From assembly GCA_031417915.1 (NCBI GenBank), contig JANOWN010000018.1:1-11776 (forward strand): 11,776 bases of DNA, given 5' to 3'. The notes beneath the pieces were generated by a model that was given only the letters and a program-made list of their open reading frames with translations, ran no database searches and was not told the DNA's origin. This document shows, piece by piece, positions 5,899 to 11,776 of this stretch. The stretch is from Methylotenera_A sp031417915. Lineage in GTDB: Bacteria > Pseudomonadota > Gammaproteobacteria > Burkholderiales > Methylophilaceae. The position numbers were made by a program, and so were the translations under genes. Position 1 is the first letter of the stretch. Every line of letters begins with the position of its first letter.

Positions 5899-7184
5899 TA
5901 TTTAAACAGCTGATAAAAAGCGCCCATACCTGCATAACTCGATGAGTCACCCAACTCTTCTTCAATGCGCAAAAGCTGATTATACTTGGCTACCCGCTCG
6001 CTGCGACATAGAGAACCAGTCTTGATTTGCAGCGCATTAGTAGCAACTGAAATATCTGCAATAGTGGTATCTTCTGTTTCACCAGAGCGATGCGATACAA
6101 CAGCAGTGTAACCTGCTCTCTTAGCCATCTCAATAGTTTGGAATGTCTCTGTTAAGGTGCCAATTTGATTCACTTTTATCAACACAGAATTCGCTACGCC
6201 ACGCTTAATACCTTCGCGTAAAATTTTGGTGTTAGTCACAAATAAATCATCGCCTACTAGCTGCGTCGTTTTACCTAAGCGTTTGGTGAGAATATCCCAG
6301 CCGTTCCAGTCAAATTCACCCATACCATCTTCTATGCTAATGATTGGGTATTTATCAACCCAAGCAGCCAAATAGTCAGTAAATTGCGCTGATGAAAGTG
6401 CCAAACCTTCTGATTCTAAATGATATTTTCCATCTTTATAAAATTCAGTACTGGCGCAATCCAAGCCCAAATACACATCTCGTCCTGGCTCGTAACCTGC
6501 GGCTGATATCGCTTCTAAAATCAATTGAATCGCCGCTTCGTTACTTGGCAAGTTTGGCGCAAATCCACCCTCGTCACCCACCGTGGTAGCCAAACCTTTT
6601 TTATGCAACGTTTTCTTGAGCTGATGAAAAATTTCCGCACCACAACGTAAAGCTTCACGGAAAGTTGGCAAACCTGCAGGAATAATCATAAATTCTTGCA
6701 TGTCCACGCTATTGTCAGCATGCGCGCCACCGTTGATGATGTTCATCATCGGTGTGGGCAATTGCATAGCGCCAGAGCCGCCTAAATAGCGATACAAGGG
6801 CAAACCACTCTCTTCTGCCGCAGCACGCGCACAAGCCATAGAAACCGCTAAAATTGAATTCGCACCCAAACGGTCTTTATTTTCTGTACCGTCTAGCTCG
6901 ATAAGGGTTTTATCAATAAAGCTTTGTTCTTCGGCATCTAGGCCAATAATCGCCTCGGTAATTTCAGTATTAATATTTTCTACCGCCTGCAACACGCCTT
7001 TGCCTAAATAGCGACTTGCATCGCCATCGCGCAATTCCATCGCTTCTTTTGCACCTGTGGATGCACCTGAGGGCACTGCTGCGCGGCCAATCACACCGCT
7101 TTCTAGCAACACATCACATTCAACAGTTGGGTTGCCACGTGAGTCTAAAATTTCACGGCTGATAATATCTACAATTGCGCTCAT
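5898..7184 (-). CDS. eno: Enolase (phosphopyruvate hydratase)
   Basis: Enolase converts 2-phosphoglycerate to phosphoenolpyruvate in the cytoplasm with Mg2+. The protein is full length at 428 residues. The catalytic set is visible: the mobile loop SGAST at 39-43, H155 (GGAHADNS), E164 (DMQEF), E205 (VGDEGGF), metal ligands D242 (LDCAS), E285 (SIEDG) and D312 (GDDLF), catalytic K337 (IKVNQIGTLTET), S-H365-R366-S (SHRSGETED) and K388 (IKTGS). The start ATG at 7184 is preceded by AAGGA (7191-7195) with 6 nt spacing. It lies 36 bp after kdsA, which supplies its product PEP to Kdo synthesis, and directly before the 45-codon ORF and ftsB. The pyrG-eno association is common in proteobacteria. Nothing is unusual in the sequence. 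Confidence 0.98.
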   Translation of the reverse strand: MSAIVDIISREILDSRGNPTVECDVLLESGVIGRAAVPSGASTGAKEAMELRDGDASRYLGKGVLQAVENINTEITEAIIGLDAEEQSFIDKTLIELDGTENKDRLGANSILAVSMACARAAAEESGLPLYRYLGGSGAMQLPTPMMNIINGGAHADNSVDMQEFMIIPAGLPTFREALRCGAEIFHQLKKTLHKKGLATTVGDEGGFAPNLPSNEAAIQLILEAISAAGYEPGRDVYLGLDCASTEFYKDGKYHLESEGLALSSAQFTDYLAAWVDKYPIISIEDGMGEFDWNGWDILTKRLGKTTQLVGDDLFVTNTKILREGIKRGVANSVLIKVNQIGTLTETFQTIEMAKRAGYTAVVSHRSGETEDTTIADISVATNALQIKTGSLCRSERVAKYNQLLRIEEELGDSSSYAGMGAFYQLFK

Positions 7185-7220
7185 TTTTATTCCTTAATTT
7201 ACAAAGTTAGCTCTAATAAT

Positions 7221-8060
7221 TTACAAATCTTGCTCTGCAAAGCCTGCTTTTTTCACTAATTTATCCATGTCCACCAGCAAATGTAATAAATCTTCCATCT
7301 TGTGCAGCGGCCACGCATTCGGGCCATCTGACAAAGCTTTTGATGGATCCGGATGCGTTTCCATAAACACGCCTGCAATACCACTCGCCACCGCAGCGCG
7401 CGCCAATACTGGCACAAACTCACGCTGGCCGCCGCTTTTATCGCCTTGGCCGCCTGGCTGCTGTACTGAGTGTGTGGCATCGAATACCACCGGGCAGTTA
7501 GTTTCACGCATAATGGCTAAGCCACGCATGTCAGAAATCAATGTATTATAACCAAAGCTCGCACCACGCTCACACACCATGATTGTATCTTGATTTCCAT
7601 TTGCCTCTTTAGCCTTGTTAACCACTTGCAACATATCGTGCGGCGCTAAAAACTGGCCTTTTTTAATATTGACAGGCTTACCACAAGTGGCCACCGCGAT
7701 AATAAAATCGGTTTGGCGACACAAAAACGCAGGTGTTTGCAGCACGTCTACAACGGCCGCCACATGCGGAACTTGCTCAGTCGTATGCACATCAGTGAGC
7801 ACTGGCACGCCAATTTGGCTACGCACCTCATCTAAAATACGTAAACCTTCCTCTAAACCAAAACCGCGAAATGTTTTAGTAGAGCTTCTGTTAGCTTTGT
7901 CGTAGCTTGATTTGTAGATGAATGGAATACCAACTTTTGTCGCTATTTCTTTCAACTTGCCCGCAGTCTCAATTGCAAACTCGCGCGATTCAATCACGCA
8001 TGGGCCTGCGATTAAAAATAGTGGCTTGTCTAAACCAACTTCAAAGTTACATAATTTCAT
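7221..8060 (-). CDS. kdsA: 3-deoxy-D-manno-octulosonate 8-phosphate synthase (KdsA), metal-dependent type
   Basis: KdsA condenses phosphoenolpyruvate with arabinose 5-phosphate to give Kdo-8-phosphate, the first committed step to Kdo of lipopolysaccharide. The 279-residue protein shows the family motifs IAGPCVIES (17-25), YKSSYDKANRSS (49-60), CRQTDFI (114-120), IKKGQFLAPHDM (132-143) and FDATHSVQQPGG (193-204). Cys21 occupies the position that is Asn in the metal-independent E. coli enzyme. With H197, E234 and D245 it reproduces the Cys-His-Glu-Asp metal site of the Aquifex aeolicus enzyme, with E and D 11 residues apart in both. It is therefore predicted to need a divalent metal. A GAGAGAG stretch lies just before the ATG at 8060. 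It sits between pyrG, which supplies CTP for CMP-Kdo, and eno, which supplies PEP, so all three feed Kdo activation. Confidence 0.97.
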   Translation of the reverse strand: MKLCNFEVGLDKPLFLIAGPCVIESREFAIETAGKLKEIATKVGIPFIYKSSYDKANRSSTKTFRGFGLEEGLRILDEVRSQIGVPVLTDVHTTEQVPHVAAVVDVLQTPAFLCRQTDFIIAVATCGKPVNIKKGQFLAPHDMLQVVNKAKEANGNQDTIMVCERGASFGYNTLISDMRGLAIMRETNCPVVFDATHSVQQPGGQGDKSGGQREFVPVLARAAVASGIAGVFMETHPDPSKALSDGPNAWPLHKMEDLLHLLVDMDKLVKKAGFAEQDL

Positions 8061-8074
8061 TTTACTCTCTCATC

Positions 8075-8145
8075 TGTCATGCTGAACTTGATTCAGCATC
8101 TATTTCTTCAACCTCTTGCAGATTCTGACTTGCGTCAGAATGACA
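8075..8145. repeat. Pair of inverted REP-like palindromes
   Basis: Nearly the whole pyrG-kdsA gap consists of two related palindromic units facing each other. Unit 1 (8075-8101) has the stem ATGCTGAA (8079-8086) and TTCAGCAT (8092-8099) around a 5-nt loop. Unit 2 (8120-8145) has ATTCTGAC (8122-8129) and GTCAGAAT (8134-8141) around TTGC. The reverse complement of unit 2 resembles unit 1 (both begin TGTCAT-CTGA and end TCAG-ATCT), and the outer TGTCAT/ATGACA ends also pair. This is the head-to-head layout of REP or small MITE elements, which are usually multicopy. No T run follows on the pyrG transcript, so it is not a classical terminator. It could still stabilise or process the pyrG-kdsA mRNA. 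Confidence 0.65.
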
Positions 8146-8146
8146 A

Positions 8147-9781
8147 TTAATTTTTTACTTTTTTATTATCAAGTGCAGCCTGTACATAAGCCTTAAACAG
8201 CGGGTGACCTGCGCGCGGATTTGAGGTAAATTCTGGGTGAAACTGCACCGCCACAAACCACGGATGCGTGGCTGCTGGCAGCTCGATTATTTCACATAAA
8301 TCTTCACCCGTAGTGCGCGCAGAAATTACCATGCCTGCTTTTTTTAGTTGCTCAACATAGTGATTGTTCACTTCATAACGATGACGATGACGCTCGTTCA
8401 CTTGCGCGCCATAAATGCTGGCAGCCAGCGTGTCTTCTACAATTGGGCAAACTTGCGCACCTAAACGCATAGTCCCGCCAAGGTCAGAGCTCTCATCGCG
8501 CACTTCGATTTTTCCAGTCGCATCTTTCCACTCTGTAATTAAGCCAATCAGCTTGTGAGGCGCGTCTGCGTTGAACTCTGTGCTGTTGGCATCTTTTAAA
8601 CCCGCTACATTTCTGGCAAACTCAATTACCGCTAATTGCATACCCAAACAAATACCTAAATAGGGAATTTTGTTTTCACGCGCGTATTTTATTGCGGCAA
8701 TTTTGCCTTCTGTACCGCGCACACCAAAGCCACCTGGAATCAAAATCGCGTCCATATTTTTTAGCACGTCTGTGCCACTTTTTTCAATTTCTTCACTATC
8801 GATATAATGAATTTTCACTTTTGATTCGGTATGAATACCGGCATGTATTAAGGCTTCGGTGAGCGATTTATAACTTTCAGTTAAATCGACATATTTGCCC
8901 ACAAAGGCAATATTCACATGATGTTTTGGATTTTCCAGCCGCGTCACAATGTTTTTCCACGCCGTTAAATCGGCGGCTTTGGCCAAAATATTCAGCTTGT
9001 GGCAGACAATTTCATCCATCATTTGGTCGTGCAAGAGGCCTGGAATTTTATATATAGAATCCGAATCAATTGCGCTAATTACCGCCTCGTAAGCCACATT
9101 GGTAAATAAAGCAATTTTGCGTTTTTCTTCTTCAGGAATATCGCGCTCGGCGCGGCATAGCAGCAAATCTGGTTGAATACCAATTTGGCGCAGCTCTTTA
9201 ACCGAGTGCTGCGTAGGCTTAGTTTTTAGCTCGCCTGCGGTCGGAATCCACGGCAATAAAGTCAAATGCACGTAGCAAGCATTTTGCCTGCCTTCTTCAA
9301 AACCCATTTGGCGAATGGCCTCTAAAAACGGTAGCGATTCAATGTCGCCTACGGTGCCACCCACCTCTACAATTGCCACATCTGCGCCTTCTGCGCCACG
9401 TTTAATGTGATTTTTAATCTCGTCAGTAATATGCGGAATCACTTGTACAGTTTTACCGAGATATTCGCCGCGACGCTCTTTTTTAATCACTGTTTCGTAA
9501 ATTTGGCCTGTGGTAAAACAGTTGCGTTTAGCCATGCGCTGCGAAATAAAACGTTCGTAGTGGCCTAAATCAAGGTCAGTTTCTGCGCCATCATCGGTCA
9601 CAAAAACTTCGCCATGTTGGAAAGGTGACATGGTGCCGGGGTCAACATTAATATAGGGGTCGAGCTTGAGCATGGTGACTTTAATACCACGCGATTCGAG
9701 GATTGCGCCTAGGCTGGCGGCCGCGATGCCTTTGCCTAATGAGGAAACTACACCGCCGGTGACGAATACATATTTGGTCAT
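8147..9781 (-). CDS. pyrG: CTP synthase (glutamine-hydrolysing)
   Basis: PyrG aminates UTP to CTP in the cytoplasm using ATP and ammonia from glutamine. The protein is full length (544 residues; the E. coli enzyme is 545). The N-terminal synthetase domain shows the P-loop region TGGVVSSLGKG (8-18), DPYINVDPGTMSP (41-53) and EVGGTVGDIES (139-149). The C-terminal class I glutamine amidotransferase domain carries the nucleophile C378 (LGICLGMQ) and H515/E517 (QFHPEF). The glycine loop PGGFGVRG lies at 349-356. The ATG at 9781 is preceded by AAGGG (9786-9790) 4 nt away. It is the first gene of the leftward unit pyrG-kdsA-eno-(45-codon ORF)-ftsB and is divergent from the DUF485 gene across 151 bp. 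CTP is used by KdsB to activate the Kdo made downstream of kdsA. No pyrG-leader attenuator was recognised. Confidence 0.98.
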   Translation of the reverse strand: MTKYVFVTGGVVSSLGKGIAAASLGAILESRGIKVTMLKLDPYINVDPGTMSPFQHGEVFVTDDGAETDLDLGHYERFISQRMAKRNCFTTGQIYETVIKKERRGEYLGKTVQVIPHITDEIKNHIKRGAEGADVAIVEVGGTVGDIESLPFLEAIRQMGFEEGRQNACYVHLTLLPWIPTAGELKTKPTQHSVKELRQIGIQPDLLLCRAERDIPEEEKRKIALFTNVAYEAVISAIDSDSIYKIPGLLHDQMMDEIVCHKLNILAKAADLTAWKNIVTRLENPKHHVNIAFVGKYVDLTESYKSLTEALIHAGIHTESKVKIHYIDSEEIEKSGTDVLKNMDAILIPGGFGVRGTEGKIAAIKYARENKIPYLGICLGMQLAVIEFARNVAGLKDANSTEFNADAPHKLIGLITEWKDATGKIEVRDESSDLGGTMRLGAQVCPIVEDTLAASIYGAQVNERHRHRYEVNNHYVEQLKKAGMVISARTTGEDLCEIIELPAATHPWFVAVQFHPEFTSNPRAGHPLFKAYVQAALDNKKVKN

Positions 9782-9815
9782 AAAACCCTTGAATATTGGC
9801 GCACTAGTTTAATTA

Positions 9816-9901
9816 GTACAGACTAAGTAAATTCGTACAGACGGGAAGTAATTTTACCGCAAAGCCAGTACAATCACCAGTACAATCATCAGTAAAACGA
9901 T
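9816..9901. repeat. GTAC-containing direct repeats in the pyrG/DUF485 divergent region
   Basis: The 151-bp intergenic region (9782-9932) holds three tandem 12-mers: CAGTACAATCAC (9866-9877), CAGTACAATCAT (9878-9889) and the degenerate CAGTAAAACGAT (9890-9901). Upstream of them the 8-mer GTACAGAC occurs twice (9816-9823 and 9835-9842). All five share a GTA-A core. The spacing of 12 bp is just over one helical turn, so one regulator could bind cooperatively. Each perfect 12-mer also contains TACAAT, close to a sigma-70 -10 box, but I found no convincing -35 at the right distance. I see nothing else in this gap apart from the two ribosome binding sites. Confidence 0.5.
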
Positions 9902-9920
9902 GTGCTAATTTCAAAAAATC

Positions 9921-9925
9921 GGGAG
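9921..9925 (+). promoter_or_regulatory. Ribosome binding site of the DUF485 gene
   Basis: GGGAG lies 7 nt before TTG at 9933, with no better initiator nearby. It supports the TTG as the start of the DUF485 protein. Confidence 0.65.
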
Positions 9926-9932
9926 AAAAATA

Positions 9933-10259
9933 TTGGCGAAATCAGAGATTCACTGGGAAGCGGTCGAGACTGACCCACGCTTCCAACAATTGCACCACGA
10001 CAAAAATCGCTTTTTATGGCGCATGATGTTGTTTGCATTGATTTTTTATTTTCTGCTTCCTGTCAGCACCGCCTACTTTCAAGATATTTTAAAAGTGAAA
10101 ATTTGGGGCGTCATCAATGTTGGTTTGCTGTTTGCACTGGCGCAATTTATTGTGGCATGGGCGATTGCGATTATTTACGCTAAGCGTGCCAATACCGAGT
10201 TTGATGCACGTGCAAAAGCGCTGGTAGATGATGCGCACAACATTAAGGGCGTACTATGA
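9933..10259 (+). CDS. DUF485 (YjcH-like) two-helix membrane protein
   Basis: This 108-residue protein has a polar N-terminus carrying DPRFQQLHHDKNRFLW (14-29), two membrane helices at about 30-49 and 57-83, and a charged tail from YAKRANTEFD. That matches DUF485, the small inner-membrane family encoded directly before ActP-type acetate symporters (yjcH in E. coli). Its function is unproven; it is commonly assumed to assist the symporter. The start is TTG at 9933, set by GGGAG at 9921-9925. The stop TGA (10257-10259) overlaps the next ATG in ATGA, so translation of the two genes should be coupled. It is the first gene after the repeat-bearing divergent region and is likely controlled from there. 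Usually acs precedes this pair, but here pyrG lies upstream on the other strand. Confidence 0.85.
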   Translation: MAKSEIHWEAVETDPRFQQLHHDKNRFLWRMMLFALIFYFLLPVSTAYFQDILKVKIWGVINVGLLFALAQFIVAWAIAIIYAKRANTEFDARAKALVDDAHNIKGVL

Positions 10260-11776
10260 GAAAAATAATCACCATTTTAATGGCTCTGCAAAGCGCACCA
10301 GTATTGGCTGCTGGCGCAGTCTCCCCAGAATATCGTTGGCTCACCTTTTTAGTGTTTAGCAGCATTATCGCCGCCACCATGTACATCACTTATTGGGCAA
10401 GCAAACGGGTGAAATCTACCGCCGATTTTTACGCTGCAGGTAACTCAATCTCTGGCTTACAAAATGGCTGGGCAATTGCGGGCGACTATCTCTCTGCCGC
10501 CTCATTCTTGGGTATTGCAGGGCTTATCTCCCTGTATGGCTACGATGGTTTTATGTACTCGGTTGGCTTTCTGATGGGTTATATCGCCGTGCTGTTGGTC
10601 ATCGCCGAGCCCTGCCGCAACATTGGCAAATATACGCTGGGCGATATTTTAGCGTTTCGTAACGACCCCAAAAAAGCGCGCATGGTGGCCGCGCTTTCCA
10701 CTATCACTGTTTCCATTTTTTACCTCACCGCACAAATGGTCGGTGGCGGTGTGTTGGTTAAAACGCTGATTGGCATTGATTATGAAATCAGCGTGATTGC
10801 AGTCGGCACGCTAATGCTGGCTTACGTGGTGTTTGGCGGCATGGTGGCCACCACTTATGTGCAAATTGTCAAAGCGGTTTTGTTGGTAATTGCATCTTTA
10901 GTATTGGTTACTTTGGTTTGGATGCCTTATGGATTTAGCCTACCTGCGTTTTTGCAAGCGGTGGTAAACGAGCCAAAAATTCAAGCGCAAGTGGCCAAAC
11001 TATTGGGCACTGCTGCCAGCAACATGAGCGCGCAAGAACTGGGGCAACGCTTTTTAGAACCTGGTTTATTTTTAAAAGATCCGATAGACCAAATTAGCTT
11101 AGGCATGGCGCTGGTGTTTGGCACTGCAGGGTTGCCACATATTTTAATGCGTTTTTTTACCGTGCCTAATGCGCAAGAAGCCCGTAAAAGCGTGGTGTGG
11201 GCGATGGCGATTATTGGCGGTTTTTATGTGCTCACGCTGTTTTTAGGTTTTGGCGCGGCAATACATGTCGGGCCAGAAACTATCGGTGGCATTGATAAAG
11301 GCGGCAATATGGCGGCCCCCTTGTTAGCCCAATATTTGGGTGGCGGAGAGAACTCTTTATTAGGTAATTTTATGCTGGCGTTTGTGGCCGCCGTGGCGTT
11401 TGCGACTATTGTTGCGGTCGTTGCGGGTTTAGTGCTGGCTTCAGCATCTGCCATTGCGCACGATTTATATGTGAACGTGATTAAAGATGGCAATGCCAGT
11501 CAAGCACAACAAATGAAAGCCGCGCGTATTGCAAGTATTGGTGTGGGCATTGTCGCCATTTTTATTGGCATACTCGCCAAAGGCCAAAACGTCGCGCACT
11601 TAGTCGGCATGGCGTTTGCGGTGGCGGCCAGCAGCAATTTACCGGCCATTTTTCTCACCCTGTATTGGAAAAAATGCAACACCACTGGCGTGGTGATGGG
11701 CATGCTAATTGGCGCGGGTAGCGCGATTTTATTGGTGTTGGTGTCACCCAATATGACCTACCCGCTAAAAGTATTG
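10256..11776 (+). CDS. actP: ActP-like sodium:solute symporter, 3'-truncated by the window
   Basis: The frame is open from the ATG at 10256 to the window end, giving 507 residues without a stop; ActP proteins are about 550, so only the C-terminus is missing. Motifs of the acetate branch of the SSS family are clear: ITYWASKRVKSTADFYAAG (44-62), NGWAIAGDYLSAASFLG (70-86), FGGMVATTYVQIVKAVL (193-209), FGTAGLPHILMRFFTV (288-303), GGNMAAPLLAQ (349-359) and VAFATIVAVVAGLVLAS (380-396). A signal-like N-terminus (about 1-19) ends LAAGA. The protein should import acetate or another small monocarboxylate with Na+ or a cation across the inner membrane. It is coupled to the DUF485 gene by ATGA. A polar stretch at about 235-275 seems longer than I recall for E. 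coli ActP. The exact substrate cannot be read from sequence. Confidence 0.88.
   Translation, partial: MRKIITILMALQSAPVLAAGAVSPEYRWLTFLVFSSIIAATMYITYWASKRVKSTADFYAAGNSISGLQNGWAIAGDYLSAASFLGIAGLISLYGYDGFMYSVGFLMGYIAVLLVIAEPCRNIGKYTLGDILAFRNDPKKARMVAALSTITVSIFYLTAQMVGGGVLVKTLIGIDYEISVIAVGTLMLAYVVFGGMVATTYVQIVKAVLLVIASLVLVTLVWMPYGFSLPAFLQAVVNEPKIQAQVAKLLGTAASNMSAQELGQRFLEPGLFLKDPIDQISLGMALVFGTAGLPHILMRFFTVPNAQEARKSVVWAMAIIGGFYVLTLFLGFGAAIHVGPETIGGIDKGGNMAAPLLAQYLGGGENSLLGNFMLAFVAAVAFATIVAVVAGLVLASASAIAHDLYVNVIKDGNASQAQQMKAARIASIGVGIVAIFIGILAKGQNVAHLVGMAFAVAASSNLPAIFLTLYWKKCNTTGVVMGMLIGAGSAILLVLVSPNMTYPLKVL

Noticed and set aside
7256..7905. Other ORFs on both strands inside kdsA
   Set aside because: They are out-of-frame shadows of a full-length, motif-complete KdsA.
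8061..8146. Intrinsic terminator after pyrG
   Set aside because: The hairpins are strong, but on the pyrG transcript they are not followed by a T run, and kdsA follows in the same direction, so a REP-like element fits better.
9866..9901. CRISPR array or iteron origin
   Set aside because: Only three adjoining 12-mers, one degenerate, with no spacers, no cas or rep genes and no AT-rich unwinding region.
9782..9932. Sigma-70 promoters for pyrG and the DUF485 gene
   Set aside because: TACAAT and TAAAAT -10-like hexamers occur, but none has a convincing -35 at 16-18 bp, so no promoter is annotated.
11224..11751. Antisense ORFs of 83-89 codons opposite actP
   Set aside because: Their Ala/Thr/Pro-rich low-complexity translations are typical of the reverse strand of membrane-protein genes, and the symporter frame is clear.

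Overview
The window looks like chromosome from a Gram-negative methylotrophic betaproteobacterium, most likely of the Methylophilaceae (Methylotenera/Methylophilus type). Three things point that way. A run of mxa-type genes (mxaS-A-C-K-L, methanol dehydrogenase maturation) lies at the left end. A pyrG-kdsA-eno-ftsB block of proteobacterial type fills the centre. The DNA is compact and moderately AT-rich. The assignment rests on gene content and protein motifs read by eye, not on a database search.

Layout. (1) Positions 1-3992, + strand: the end of a DUF58 protein (mxaS), then mxaA, mxaC, mxaK and mxaL. The genes are nearly contiguous (gaps of 13 and 1 bp, a 10-bp overlap, then a 36-bp gap containing a hairpin). 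With an upstream MoxR-type AAA+ ATPase, which would lie outside the window, such genes form a membrane-bound chaperone/VWA system thought to mature periplasmic PQQ methanol dehydrogenase. No mxaD follows. (2) Positions 3959-5426: ygfX (- strand), whose tail overlaps that of mxaL by 34 bp, and the divergent ygfZ (+ strand), a folate-binding Fe-S repair protein. The two are only 22 bp apart. (3) Positions 5423-9781, - strand: pyrG, kdsA, eno, a 45-codon ORF that I do not recognise, and ftsB. This looks like one transcription unit joining CTP synthesis, Kdo synthesis for LPS, glycolysis/gluconeogenesis and cell division. The small ORF overlaps the eno stop by 1 nt and the ftsB TTG start by 4 nt. 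A pair of inverted REP-like palindromes fills the pyrG-kdsA gap. (4) Positions 9782-9932: a 151-bp divergent intergenic region with short GTAC-containing direct repeats, including three tandem 12-mers. (5) Positions 9933-11776, + strand: a DUF485 membrane protein coupled by an ATGA overlap to an ActP-like sodium:solute symporter, which runs off the right edge.

No tRNA, rRNA, CRISPR array, transposase or phage gene was seen, and no stretch over 300 bp lacks a gene. Most of the window is ordinary core genome. The points most worth a second look are the coupled 45-aa ORF between eno and ftsB, the REP-like pair at 8075-8145, the repeat array at 9816-9901, the ygfX gene without an adjacent sdhE, and the acetate-type transporter pair in what appears to be a methylotroph.
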